The notes beneath the pieces were generated by a model, which ran no database searches, had not been told where the DNA came from, and saw only the letters and a list, made by a program, of their open reading frames with translations. This document shows, in pieces, positions 12,599 to 24,617 of a stretch of DNA of 64,000 bases. Origin of the DNA: Conoideocrella luteorostrata (Eukaryota; Ascomycota; Sordariomycetes; Hypocreales; Clavicipitaceae); contig JASWJB010000122.1 in assembly GCA_032433595.1 (NCBI GenBank), positions 1-64,000 on the forward strand, in the 5' to 3' direction. Positions within the stretch are counted from its first letter, which is position 1, and every line of letters starts with the position of its first letter. The position numbers were made by a program, and so were the translations under genes.

Positions 12599-14798
12599 TC
12601 TCAACAATTCAATTGACGGACACGCCGTCTAGAGGGATGCGGCGTGAAGCTTCGACGCGAAATGCCTTTTGAATTCTGGAGATTTTGGAGTTCTGCCGGC
12701 TGTCACCGTCGACCCATTGAGCCAAGTCGGGTTTAGATTATGCAGCAGAACTATTATTTTTCTGCGGATACACAACGTACCTACTCCGTATTAGATACAT
12801 AAAGGCTACGCCGGACTATGTAGTGGAGAATTTTTCCATCTCACCATTCTATTGCCATACAGTGCGAGCTGAACGCATCGAGGGGATTCAGAGACCAAGC
12901 GAGCTAATAAGGAAAACGGAAGTGCACCAATAGAAACCTTCAAGAATGCAAGGACATGTCTACTGACCTTTATCGGGTGCGATAAAAAGGTCCATCTTTT
13001 GCTGCATTTTTTCCTTTCCCCCTCAGAATTGATCAAATGCAACCGGATAACATTACGCCGTTTCCCACCACAACGTTGCCCACGAAAGAACCAAGTAAAG
13101 TAAAGTAGCATCCTGTGCAGGCCATGCACATACTTCTTCCAAGGCACCTCCATACATCCCCGGACGACTGCAGTTCCAGTTTGCCAGTCAACTAACTAAC
13201 TAGCAACTAGGACCTGATAGTGCGCTATTTTTACGGCCCACCTCACCTCCACCGACATGACGATGTCTCTGTGGACAGGCAGGCCCGAAGATGTGAGACA
13301 AGCATGAGGCATTGCTCTTTGATAAGTCTTCTACCGGAGCCAGTTGGTGGAATTGAACAGGATCAACCTTGGCTCGAGCACGCCACCGACGCGATGCATC
13401 GCTTCAGTCCATCTAGTCTGCTTTATTGTAGTCGTTTTATCATGTGCCTGACGACTTGGTATCATTCGCCTCCGAGGTTCTTTCATCAAACGTTCACAAT
13501 GCACCCCGAAACCCACATAGGATAAGGTCTAGTTAGTGGATGGAGCCCATACCGGTAAAATATGCCCTTTGTTCATCATCCACTCCAGACATCCAAGGGA
13601 ATATTCTTAGCAACAAAGGAAGTGGGGGATTTGTAAGGTATGTACACCACCTTCAGGCCGGGCGCCACTCCTGGCATTTGACCATGTCGTCAGGTCCGTC
13701 GTATCAACCAGATCGGTTTGATTAGAGGCCTGTCTGCGGGCTTGTTCCAGAATGTGTGATGTTGTCGAATATGGAAAATCGTAGGGTTCGTGTCGCAGCA
13801 CGTAGACGGAAAGGACATCTCATTCCCAGCAGCCTTTCCTGTCGCGGAAGTGACAAGCGGAAAGTTCGCAGACGAATGGCGGGGCTGGCTAGTACTTCTC
13901 GTCGAAACACGGCTCCTGTACTCCGTAGCACTCGTGGCTCTCTCGCGGAGCAACAACGAGAAGGGATATGAGCGGAACATGGGCAACATGGGCACCAGGG
14001 GCCCGCTGGCCAATGTCTGTAGACCACGCGACCCTCACGGCAGTAGCCTGTTGCAACGCGGGAATGCGCCAGCAGGCTTGTGATGACGGCGCAGGCATCG
14101 GAGGCAAATGCAAATCATCGACTCGCTGTGCTCAACTGACCGTCTGACGCTTGTTGTGGGGCCCTGAATCTCAGAGGGTGGCGCCAACAATCTGGCCCCG
14201 TTGCTCTAAGCGCCGACTGGCTGACCTTCATTCTAGTACAGCCTATCAAGTTCGTCCGTCGCGCACTTCACGAACGATGCCCAGCTGCGGTTCGAACATC
14301 AACAAGCAGACCGTTTTGGATGTAGTATGTGTGCTTTGTAAGTATAGTTTGTTCTTTGGGCCACAATGGCCCAGGCCCCGGAGTTGGGCTAAATGAGGCT
14401 CTCGTTCACCCAGCCTTTTTCTGTGGCTGTCTAAAATAGACCGTCTGCCGCTTACAGACCGTCTTTACCTGGAGTTATCCTCTTTCATCCCTCTGTCTTA
14501 GTCTTCAAATCGCTGGTCGATCGTCCCCTCGTATTGGTCATTCTCTTCTCTATCCATCCTTCTTTTCGCACGCTCTCGGTATGTATGGAAGTCAGAATTA
14601 TATATTCTCTGAAGCATGAAGGGTTCGACTCGCGCCTCTCGTGAGGCTCCAAGTTCATGGTTCTCAAATATCATGATTTGCTTAGCTTCCTTTGGCTCTT
14701 GCCTCGAGCGAGAGTCGCATTATAGTATGTCAGACATTACTTCTAGGCTAAGTCTCTGACGTCCCTTCGCAACCGGTAGCAATGATAGTCAGAGTACG
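12599..14798. other. Intergenic region, divergent promoters
   Basis: A 2.2-kb spacer between the starts of urb1 and the Ser/Pro-rich gene. It contains nonamer copies at 12782 and 13919. Short open frames on both strands at 13.2-14.4 kb overlap each other, have no family resemblance and no splice partners. A GGTTCGACTC-like B-box at about 14630 has no matching T-stem or acceptor stem and is not a tRNA. Confidence 0.55.
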
Positions 14799-14805
14799 AT
14801 GCTAA
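14782..14805 (+). promoter_or_regulatory. Short upstream ORF overlapping the main start
   Basis: An ATG at 14782 opens a seven-codon frame that stops at 14803-14805, past the chosen start at 14799 and in another frame. If it lies on the mRNA it would reduce initiation at the main ATG. Whether the transcript begins upstream of it cannot be seen from the sequence. Confidence 0.35.
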
Positions 14806-16291
14806 TGGAGACGAACTTGTCAGACAATGAGAAATTTTTACCCGTGGTTGTTGACAACCAACCGTCTTCTCACTCAAGACCCGTTCTTTTTACTGAATCT
14901 GAATACCAAGACGTCAACAAGAAGCGAAAAGTTTTTAGGAAGAGCTTTGGGTCAAGTCGCACAAGTTTGACGGGAAGAAGTCGATTCTGTTCAGATGCGT
15001 CTTCGTGCCGGCCGCTCATTATTTCTGCACCATCTAACTTTCGACATGTACAGTCAGGGCTTCCACCTGGTATGGATAATTCCATTCCTCAACCGACATC
15101 GCAGCTACCTTGTCAGACATCGAATGAGTTTGTAGCACAAGGTGAGAGCCACGTCCACCAGTGGGAACTGAATATGAACATACCGGACTATCGCATATCG
15201 TCAATCTCTCCGCATTCTGCGTCCCCCAGAAGCATCACGCCGCCGCCACCGCCGGCATACTGTGTTGAACGGCCAGGACTTATTGGCACTGAGGCTGAAC
15301 GGTCTGAGCACGACCATCAGTTGTCGCGCCAGCGAAGCTATTCTGCCATGTCTTTTCATGTTCCGCGAAGGCACCCCGACGGTTTTTCTTCAACTGCACA
15401 AGAGGAAACTCCACCACGTATTCCTGCCAAATCGAAGTATCGTGCAAGAGCCTGCACTGCCCCTGAGGTAAACGCAATCAAGGAACGTGTCGCCAGTGCC
15501 TTGATCGAAGTAGAAAGGTTACAGCAGCAAATAGACGATGTTATCGAAAGGCAGAGCATTTATGCCAGTAGTCGGCCATCAACCTCTCACTCGATCGCTC
15601 ACACTATGCCCGGTACGTCCCTCTCTCTACTAAAGAGATCAAATCTTCATCACCAGCACTCTCTGCACTCAGGTTGACACTTTTATACACGCTAACCAAC
15701 TCAGACCTAGAACCTATGCCTTCCATTCCTGCCTTACCTCCCGCAGCCCCATCTTTCGCCGAACGTTTAAATGCAGAAACGGAGCGGCCACAAACAGCGC
15801 CAATCAAGACACCGAACTCTTTAACAAGCCAAGGGAAATTTTCCTACAATCAACACAATACTGCCATTTATCAACATCAAGGCATGCATGAGGAACAGCC
15901 TCTACCGCCACCCCTACCCCTTGTACTTCGACCACCGTTGCGGAAAAAGAAGTCGTTCTCCCGTGTATCGAAGTGGCTGTCCCTTAGCCAGGAGGAGCAG
16001 GGAAAGAACGCTAGTTTTGATTCGATCACGAACAATCCGAAGCCGATTAAGGGCAACAGCAGCTTCTATCAAATTGTATCCGCTAACGGACAATCGGGGC
16101 AACAGAGCTATGAATCGTTTGACAGCCTATCGACATGTCAGACTGATGATGGAGAATCTACTGCGCCGACCAAATGGTCGCCAGGAAGTATATCCAATCA
16201 AAAACGAAACGAAACGGCTTTGCAGCGCACCGCGACTTTTGGGAAGAATGATGCCAGGCTCGGAAAGCCACCCGTTGGCTTTGCAATTTAA
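14799..16291 (+). CDS. Conserved Ser/Pro-rich protein of unknown function
   Basis: Two exons (14799-15612 and 15705-16291) give 466 aa. The 92-bp intron has donor GTACGT, a CTAAC branch site and acceptor TCAG, and keeps the frame across a GAC codon. The protein is low-complexity and rich in Ser, Pro and Arg. It has a proline run near residue 150 and a second, basic proline patch near 350-370. One heptad-like helix near residues 222-258 could form a coiled coil (core IEVERLQQQIDDVIERQ). There is no signal peptide, membrane segment or catalytic motif. The pattern fits a cytoplasmic or nuclear scaffold or phosphoprotein. I recall similar uncharacterised proteins in other Sordariomycetes but can give no function. 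The start could also lie at the ATG three codons downstream (14805). Confidence 0.7.
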
Positions 16292-17452
16292 GGCAGTGCC
16301 TTATCACTTCACTTCGAAAATAGAATCCTCATGGGAAGGAGTTGTTGTATATCATTGAATGATACCATTTTGTACATATTACCTACTTGTATACTTTACA
16401 CTTGCGGTCGGGAACCACAGAGACCAGGACGACTCAGCACAGTTTGCTGAAACACGAAGCAGGGGGCTGACTGGACCAGGCGGCGCTACCAAACAAACCC
16501 CCCCCCACCCCCCGTCAGCGACCTGAGACGAGATGAGGGGGCTCAATGGGAATGGGGCATTGGGCTCTAGGAATAGAAGAAACGGAGGTGATTGAAACAG
16601 ATAATGAATTAAACAAATGTCATGGCTCGATGCCAGATAGACTTGCTAGCAGCCACTTGACCCCGTAGCGGCGTTATCAGCACCACACTACTTCGTACAT
16701 CGTAGGTAACTACCTAGAGTAGATGAACTACGTTGTCGGCGCGTTGATTCTGGGCATGCTTCAAAACTTTCAAGCAAAATTAGCTTTAAGAATTTAAGGT
16801 GCAGTACTCCGTATATTTCAGCGCAATGCTTAATCCGTGCAGTGTCGCTACACGTGAATATGTAAATCATTGTATTGCACTCCCTACACACAGCTCAGTC
16901 ACTACAAGTTGTAAGTTGTAAAGCCACCAGCAACTGTAGAAAGGTGAAACTTTGTAGGCCCGTGAGCCACAGCTCTGACGTGGGGCAGTTGGGGTCTCAG
17001 GTTCCGCACGCTATTAATTTACTAATTTAAGGGATCCAGGTCCAATTTGGGCTCTGTCGGTCCGGTGACGTGGTTGGCCGGCTCTTCGCAAGAAATCAGA
17101 ACTGCCAGATACTTAAGTATGTTGTAGGTAAATTACCTGGGTGGGAAGCCTTGCAATATACGGCCCGAAAATCTTTGTGAGCAAAACCTAGCAAGGCTGA
17201 AAGATTGACCAGACGCCAACAATTCTCATACTTGCCTTGCTCCGCGGTATAAATAACTATTTCAAAAAGCATCCGACATGACCTGACGTCCCACGTGTTG
17301 GGCGGTCGACCTTCCCTTTAAAGAACGAACATCTACTAGTCTCCTCCGTTCAGATCGGTGGTCTTTGGCTGCTAGTCAATAGACATTTGTCGCGCCGATA
17401 TCCTTCACGAAGAAGAAGTGGGCGCCGGGCCAAACTGGTGACCGAGGAAGAA
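16292..17452. other. Intergenic region upstream of the phytase-like gene
   Basis: Contains a C-run near 16498-16512 and one nonamer copy at 16805. The final 200 bases include a TATA-like TATAAATAA near 17249. The frame of the next gene stays open upstream of its first ATG, so a longer N-terminus or an unseen short 5' exon cannot be excluded. Confidence 0.5.
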
Positions 17453-19066
17453 ATGGGGATCCTCAACGACGCAGTCGCGTCCTTGAAGGCGCTCACAGCT
17501 CCTGGTCATAAATACAGAGCCATCCCGGCACCTGTGACTGACCGGGATCGGGTGCAGCAAGTCTTTGATGAGCGCGCCACTCGTTCAAGATTTTTCAAAC
17601 TCTCAATGGCAACTATGTTGCTGGCCGTGATTTTGTTCTTCAGCGTTGCCTTTGGGTATGTGCCCCCCCCCCCGCCCCAGCCACTCCGCAGACGACCATC
17701 TACACTTGTACCAGGGAAATAGAATTCGAATGATTTTAGCTGAATTTTCTGAAGGCGTAACCGAGCAGACCCCAAGTCATGCGCTGACAGCGCAAGCTGC
17801 ACATATAATCCTCATAAGCATTGGGGCCAGTACTCACCATATTTCTCAGCGCCTCACGGGTCGATTAAGCCAGAAGTGCCATCAGGGTGCGAGGTTAATT
17901 TTGCTTCCGTTCTCTCTCGCCATGGTTCTCGTTATCCTACTGAAAACAAATCCAAGGCCTACAAAAAACTGATTGAGCGCATTCAAAAAGATGTGAAGAA
18001 CTTCGGCAAAGGCTTTGAGGTCATCAAGCAGTACAAATATACTCTCGGCGTAAATAACCTGACTTCCTACGGTGAAAATGAGCTGATCAAATCTGGCAAA
18101 ACGTTTTTCAAGCGCTACCAGAAACTAGCTGAAGAGTCAACACATCCTTTCGTCCGATCTTCTGGTTCCGACAGAGTCGTCTTGTCGGCGGAACGTTTCT
18201 TGCATGGCTTCTACAAAGCAAAGGGCAAAGACGGCGGCAAGTATCTGAAGGATATTCTTGTTATCCCCGAGGGCGAAGGCTTTAACAACACCCTGGACCA
18301 TGGAACTTGCAAAAACTTTGAAGAAGGCCATGATTCCGACCTTGGCGATGTGAAGAAGGCGGCTTGGAGGAAAATCTGGGCTACACCGATAATGGAGCGC
18401 TTGAATAAGAAGCTCCCTGGCGCGAAGTTGAGCCTCGAAGAAACCGTTTACATCATGGACCTTTGCCCATTCTCCACAGTAGCGTCGGACAAAGGGAAGT
18501 CGTCCGATCTTTGCCGTATGTTCTCCAAAGAGGAGTGGAAAGGCTACGAGTACTACGAATCGCTGGAGAAATGGTATGCCTACGGCCCTGGAAATCCTCT
18601 CGGACCTACCCAGGGAGTCGGATACGTCAATGAACTCATCGCCCGCCTTACAAAATCGCCAGTCGTCGACCAAACATCTACAAATAGGACTCTCGATTCA
18701 CAATCGACCACTTTCCCCATCAATCGACTATTGTACGCCGACTTCACCCACGACAATACCCTCATGACTGTCTACGGTGCTTTGGGACTGTATATGGATG
18801 CCACTGTTCTTCCCACAGACCACAGAGTATCACCCAAGAAAGCTGGCGGATTCTCCGCATCGTGGACGGTGCCATTCGGATCACGCATGTACGTCGAAAA
18901 GATGCACTGTGGCAAGGATGCTCACGAATTGGTAAGAGTGCTTGTTGATGACAGAGTGGTGCCTCCCACTGGCTGTAAGGCGGACAAGTTGGGTCGGTGT
19001 GAGATAAACGACTTCTTGAAGGGGTTAGATTTTGCAAAGAATGGCGGTCACTGGGATCGATGTTGA
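17453..19066 (+). CDS. Membrane-anchored histidine acid phosphatase (3-phytase-like)
   Basis: Predicted to hydrolyse phosphate monoesters, probably phytate or other inositol phosphates, outside the cytosol. Exons 17453-17655 and 17755-19066 give about 504 aa. The catalytic RHGSRYP starts at residue 123, with the nucleophilic His at 124. The proton-donor pair is the HD of FTHDN near residues 400-401. The family block HWGQYSPYF precedes the active site. Cysteines are conserved through the C-terminus, as in fungal PhyA. Unlike secreted PhyA, the first exon encodes a basic cytosolic leader and one hydrophobic helix (about residues 46-66), suggesting a type II membrane anchor. The intron donor is GTATGT. 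The acceptor is uncertain: AAG at 17754 keeps an extra Cys pair, while CAG about 35 bases later is also in phase. The start is uncertain because the frame is open upstream. Confidence 0.82.
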
Positions 19067-19782
19067 TGGTGGATATGCGGACTACTTATTCTAGACGTAC
19101 AATTTCGCGATGGCTCGTTTATCGACGTTTTACGTATTATGTAACAATACACATTCAAGCCATACTACATTCTAGCGCCTTTATAGGTAAGATCGAGTAG
19201 TATGAGAAGGAGAAGAGAAGGAACAAATCTGAGGCTAGTTGTCGAATGCGCAGCCAATAGCATCGTAAATTGCATCAAGAACTGTAATATTCTTGCTGCC
19301 TAGCGGGTCTCGCACACGGCCCAAGCCTTCCAGGCAGACCCAGACACCTAGATCACAGCCTTGGGGGAACTAGGCTCAGCACTAGACCCAGCCAGACGCT
19401 TTCGTCCACGATGCACTAACTAACTACCATGTACGGAGTCCTCCGTACCTATGTAGTTATCCAGGAACCTTGTCGTCATGTCTGCATCGAACGTCAGCGA
19501 ATCCCCATGCGGTCTCAAACGTGCCTGCCCAACCATGCCGCGCCACACCTCCCGAGCATGAATCCTGTTGCCTCGCATCCAACATTCAAACATTCGGCAT
19601 CCACGTCATCGTCACCATCCCCGTTGTTCTTATTATCAAGTCGCTTTTGGCACTACCCCCCCCCAAACTCATTGCGCACTTCAGCGCATGCGTGGTAGAG
19701 TTCATCGAACACTACTATTGCCGCTCCAAGTGTTGTGTCATACGTCCCATCAGATTCTAGATTGATTCGAGTGCTGTCCAAC
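19067..19782. other. Intergenic region
   Basis: Holds an inverted pair of the nonamer core at 19432-19447 (TACGGAG, 2-base spacer, CTCCGTA). A C-run and pyrimidine-rich leader precede the next gene. No coding potential is seen. Confidence 0.55.
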
Positions 19783-20590
19783 ATGGTTTCTACAGCTGGA
19801 GGAATCGTCATCGCCATCGTCGTTTTGCTAATTGCAGCGGCAGTTGGCTGGGTGGTGTTTACTCAGATGCGCGCGCGCAGATTAGGTGTATGTCCTTCCT
19901 CGCACAGCCCTCGTCCTCTTCAGTAGCTTTGACTTGCGCAATTACATCTTGCAGCCTGTTATCGCACGCTTCAACCCATCTCTCGTGCCAGGTGCTAATT
20001 TTTGTCCACTACCACAGCTGCCGCCGCCGGGCCTTTCTTCCTATTTACCATGGAGACGAAACGAGAGTCCTTATGGTCCTCCTCAACCAGCGCCCGGTGG
20101 TGTCGTGGGTTGGTTCAACGACCAAGTGCGCAAGGTCAAGAACCGAAACAATCGATCCGCCGCCGGAGCGTACGAGCAACCACTTCAAGCGGGCGCTGGC
20201 GGACGTCGTGGCTTCGGCCCTCTAGACCCCGACGAAGCATGGGACGCTAGAGTTGGCCATGAAGCCGACGCATATGGCTACTTTGAAGAACCTGAACTCG
20301 GAAAGCATGGTCGCACTGAGTACAGCGGTGGCGGAAGCTACAACATGAACCTTGCAGCGACTCCGAGCGCAACCTACAACGATGAAGAGAGAGGCCGCCA
20401 AGGTCGAAACCCCGGCGGAGCACACAGCAAAAACCCATTCGACGATGATGCTGCCTCAAGCTTGCGAGGTGTCAGCCCTCGACCTATCGATACTGCTGAT
20501 GCGCACAAAAACAAGCCGAAAGGAGGCAGGGCAGGCAGTGCCGGTAGTAACCCCACTGATAGAAGATCGGTTTTTAGAGAAAACGTATAA
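19783..20590 (+). CDS. Conserved single-pass membrane protein, unknown function
   Basis: Exons 19783-19887 and 20018-20590 give 225 aa. The 130-bp intron has donor GTATGT and acceptor ACAG. It joins RARRLG to LPPPGLSSY, a junction I recall as conserved in fungal orthologues. A hydrophobic helix at about residues 7-27, with almost no leader before it, suggests a signal anchor. The rest is soluble, basic to acidic, and rich in Gly, Pro, Asn and Arg. Recognisable blocks are PAPGGVVGWFNDQVRK, GFGPLDPDEAWDARVG and the C-terminal DRRSVFRENV. Some databases label such proteins acid phosphatase-like, but I see no phosphatase motif. Function is unknown. Confidence 0.75.
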
Positions 20591-21337
20591 GCAGCCGAGC
20601 AGTTGTCGACATGAGAGAGAGTACTTAATCCATTGGCCTTAAATATGCCGATATGGATGGAGAAGCGTGGTGACGCATGGGAACCGCTGACATACAGCCC
20701 CTTTGGAGAATTACCTGCTTGGCTGTTCTTTGTGTGACGACAAATTGAAGATGGAACCAGCATATGTACTTTGTTTTATTAATGACGTTGTATTTTAAGA
20801 TTATCAGAGCGAGAAACAAAGCTAGATTATTTCCGGGACACTCGATCTCCCGCAACGTTTCAATCAGCAGTGAGCAAAGCTTTTATCCCGAATTAGAACT
20901 ATCGGCCATGCGTCAAGCGTAATATGGTAGCTCAGAGGGTCGTTTATTCGCTCAAAGCCGTTGATAGATAAATTAACTGCATAATTGAGCCGCAGCCTGG
21001 ATCAATGGCTACATAGAATATATGCCCCTACCCCTAAAATGCGCTCTTCAGTGGGAAATGCGCATCCTTTAGAGCATCTAGTTATCTCTGTAATAGTTTT
21101 AATCTGATCGAATCCGACCGCAAATGCGATAGTTGTGACTAATTGAATTACAATGAGCTGCATCGGCCGATCTGCCAGGCAAATGATTAAACTCTAGTGC
21201 ATGTCACCCCGCCAGAGCAGCTCCATTGTCTCACCCCGCGGCGGAAACGTCTGTCCCTCTCTTAGCTCCGAACAGGAGGCTCTCGACTTTTCACGAGCAA
21301 AAGCCTTTAATAATCACACAGCTAGCCTCGCATAACC
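20591..21337. other. Intergenic region
   Basis: AT-rich spacer between two genes on the same strand. No nonamer copy, repeat or coding signal was found. The promoter of the inositol monophosphatase gene presumably occupies its right half. Confidence 0.5.
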
Positions 21338-22380
21338 ATGGCAGACCTTAATCTCCAAGTTGTACATGATGAAATGGTGGCTGTTGCCTACGAGGCGGGT
21401 CGGATGATTCTTGCCGCAAATCCCGCTGACCTTGATACGGGCACCAAGCTTAATTGTACGTCAAAAAAGAGCAGGACTCTTGCTAGTACACTGATCGTCC
21501 GTTCGTATTACGTTTCAGAAGTCGAAGTTGACCAGGGTGCCTCCGTATAGCTGTCGACATTGTTACCGAAGCGGATCAGGCTGTAGAAAAGATGGTATCA
21601 ACTCGTCTATCGACCTCGTTTCCTTCCGTGTCCTTCATGGGCGAGGAGACTTACAAGCCTGGCATGAGGCTTGGGCCCGAGGCAACATTTGTTGTTGATC
21701 CAATTGATGGTATAATATACGAAGTGCCTAAGTGAGCGAAACATCTCTGCTGACAAGCCCCAGGCACCACCAACTTTATCCATTCTTTCCCAAATGCCTG
21801 TATTTCTCTCGGACTAGCTATCGATCGCGCCCCCGTCGTCGGTGTCATCTACAATCCATGGCAAGACCTGCTATTCACTGCCATTAAAGGGAAAGGAGCC
21901 TACATGACCCGCATCAGAGGCACCGCCCCCCAAAAGCTCCCAGTTGCCAAGTCTCCTCGACCTCTCGAAGGTCTAGGAACGACTCTCATTGCCGTCGAAT
22001 GGGGCTCCGGGAGGGACGGCCCCAACTTCGAACTCAAGACGGAGGTATTCAAAAAATTAGCGGCCAGCCGCGAAACTGGGGGCTCCATGGTTCATTCGCT
22101 CCGATCATTGGGTTCTGCTGCTCTCAACTTAGCCGCCGTGGCTGCCGGTCAGATGGACGCTTACTGGGAAGGCGGATGCTGGGCATGGGATGTCTGTGCC
22201 GGGTGGTGCATACTGACCGAATCTGGTGGTATAATGGTGAGCGGAAACGCTGGGAATTGGGACCCGGAGCTTGAGTCGCGCGTGTATTTGGCTGTGAGGG
22301 GAGCCCCGGCTGGTCAGAAAGAGTTGGTTGAAGAGTTTTGGAAGGTCATTGGCAATAGAAAGATGGATTATTTAGTCTAG
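21338..22380 (+). CDS. Inositol-1-monophosphatase
   Basis: Mg2+-dependent phosphatase releasing free myo-inositol from inositol monophosphate, for phosphatidylinositol synthesis and recycling; cytosolic. Three exons (21338-21455, 21551-21709, 21764-22380) give 297 aa, the normal family length. Metal-binding residues are visible: the GEE pair near residues 71-72, DPIDGTTNF at 89-97 (split by the 54-bp second intron inside the Gly codon), and the C-terminal signature WDVCAGW. The first intron is 95 bp and ends in CCGTATAG. Splicing it as given restores the block SVDIVTEADQAVEKM. The fungal quinate-utilisation protein QutG belongs to the same superfamily, but no quinate genes are nearby, so housekeeping inositol metabolism is more likely. 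Confidence 0.93.
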
Positions 22381-22797
22381 AGATTGAAGGAGGCTCTTGA
22401 ACGAGCCTTCCTAAAATCACGGAGCACTAAATGAGAGGTTTAGAGCGGGTTATAGACTAATAGACGATTAAGACAAGACAATACCATGTTGACGGCAGCT
22501 CGATATTGAAAATCATCAGTTACCGCAACATATGAATAAAAACGAATCAAGTGGCTTTAGCTAAACTACGAAATGCTGTGTGTGTGGTTTCTTATCCGCT
22601 AGGAAACTATTCAACAGGGTCCTGTTGTAAATGTCGTGGCTGTTGCTTTGCTTTGCTCTTCCTTCCTCTTGTCCTCGCAATCTCCGACAACCTGCCACTT
22701 ACGACAATTCCGTTTTACCCATGCTCCTCCTGTCATCTATTGGTTATACACAGTCCTTCTTAGCACGTCATGCTCATAAAATCTGCTGTTCAACGAT
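22381..22797. other. Short convergent intergenic region
   Basis: 3' ends of the inositol monophosphatase and MFS transporter genes meet here. Nothing else is seen. Confidence 0.5.
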
Positions 22798-24617
22798 TTA
22801 GGGCCCAGAGCTGAACTTGCTTCTGGCTCTTAAAGCAGCACCGTACTTCCACAACAGAAAAGGGGCCGGCCAGCCGATGACGATGGAAATCACAGCCAAA
22901 ACTGTACCGCCAAGCCCATAACCAAGATTTTTGTACATGGTCGGCGCAAATAAGGGGAATCCAAAACCCGCTAAACTCCGGAGCACAGTGATAGCGCCAA
23001 CAGCACTTGCTGCATACAGGGGATACGAATCGACAATGTAGCCCTGGACGCATTGGAAGCCAATGATCGACCCAAAGCCAAAGACCGCAGCACCAATGTT
23101 GGGGCCAATCCAATGAGTGGGAACATCGGCTGTCCACCCGTATATGAAGATGCCGATAGGGACCAGCAGCGCCCCAGGGACCATCATGGGCACGCGGAAC
23201 TCTGGCCTGCCGGGTCCGTCGTCTGGCACGTAACGACGCTTGAGAGCAGCATACACACGGTCCTGCATCGGAGCGCAGACTTGCGTGCCTAGAAAGAAAC
23301 CAACTCCGATGGAAATGTAGTTTAGGCCGATGATACCAGGTGTCTCTCCGTACTTGGTTGCGAATAGGGTCGGAAACGTGGCAAATATTAAGTAAATCAT
23401 GCCATAGAGGAACATGAGATACAGCGAAAGCACTTGAACAATTGGCTGAGTGGCCAGGAGCTTGAAGGGGCGGACAAAGGCGTTCGTCAAGGTTTGAAAT
23501 AATGTTCGGTCCGGGTGGTCGTACTCGGTGCAAAGATTGGTGTTGCCCGTCTCCTTGATTAGTCGCAGCTTCTTGCGGTGCAGCAGAACGGGGGCATACG
23601 TCTCTTGAAGGAAGAAAAGGCCAAAGACTTGGATGATGCCGCATGCAATGGTTGTGCTGTAGAATACCCATCGCCAAGTTGTCTTCTCGGCGATCCAACC
23701 ACCCGCGACGGGCCCAATTGCTGGGCCCAACAGTGGCATGAGGGAATATACGCTGATGGCTCTGCCTCTCTCTTCTGCGGTAAACAAGTCGCTCAGTACT
23801 CCTCCGCCAATAGCTAAAGGCGCTGAGCCACCAATACCACCGAGGAACCGAAAAGCGATCATTTGGCCCTCCGTTTTGGCGAGAGCGCAGCCCAGATTGA
23901 ATAGCAGAAAGATGATGTTTGAGCTCTGGATGACGATGACTCGTCCATAGAGTTCGGAAAGTGGTCCCCAGCCAAGAGGACCAAGGGCATAAGCGGCCAC
24001 GAAAATGGACATGACAAGAACACGCTCAACCTGACCTTCGATGTTAAGTTCTTTGCCAATAGCTTCTAGATCAGGAGCCACCATAGATGAAGCGACTGGG
24101 GATATGAAAGTGAAGCAAGACACTAATAAGCGTCAGTATAAACAACACAGACACACACAACACACATATATACAATTTTTGACTTACCGCAAATGACAGC
24201 CGCCCACTTCCTTCTGATAACCCAGGACTTGGGGTTTTGGGGATCTTCTGGTCCATCCCAACCCACCAAGTTTGGATCTTTGGGCTCACTGCTTCCCCGA
24301 AGGCCACCGTCTTTCTCCTCTTCGCCCCTTTCCACATCTCGCTGGTTCTGTATGCCGTCTCTCACCTCCGAGACCACTGTGGTTAGTGAGCGCCCTGATC
24401 TTGCAGACCCAACTCTGGACAATGAAAATCTTTGTCGATCAGTTTCATGATCCGAAGATGAACTATCTTCTGAGTCTGTCATAGTAGCTAGACGCTCATG
24501 CTTCTCGTGATCTAACTGGCCTGGGCTGTCTGCCACCGATAATGAAGGAACTGAGGACGAGTGGAGATGCTCACGATCCGGCCGTGATGCTACATCGTTC
24601 TTATCTAGCGGTGCCAT
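22798..24617 (-). CDS. MFS drug:H+ antiporter, DHA1 family
   Basis: Predicted proton-coupled exporter of the 12-helix DHA1 family (Flr1/Tpo1-like), in plasma or vacuolar membrane. Exons 24188-24617 and 22798-24122 (minus) give 584 aa. The 65-bp intron (GTAAGT...TTAG, with a TG-rich middle) joins AVIC to VSCFTFISP in frame. The first 140 residues are a charged, Ser-rich cytosolic tail ending in DPQNPKSW, close to the DHA1 hallmark before helix 1. Motif A appears as LSELYGRVIVIQ. The antiporter motif C appears as GPAIGPVAGGW in helix 5. A cytosolic loop separates the two six-helix halves. The substrate cannot be told from sequence. No biosynthetic core enzyme is adjacent, so a role in cluster export is not indicated. 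Confidence 0.9.

Noticed and set aside
14615..14650. B-box-like GGTTCGACTC, possible tRNA
   Set aside because: No T-stem pairing, no A-box at the right distance and no acceptor stem.
22790..23698. 302-codon minus-strand frame inside the MFS gene
   Set aside because: Shifted frame of the transporter; Arg/His/Pro/Trp-rich shadow without membrane pattern.
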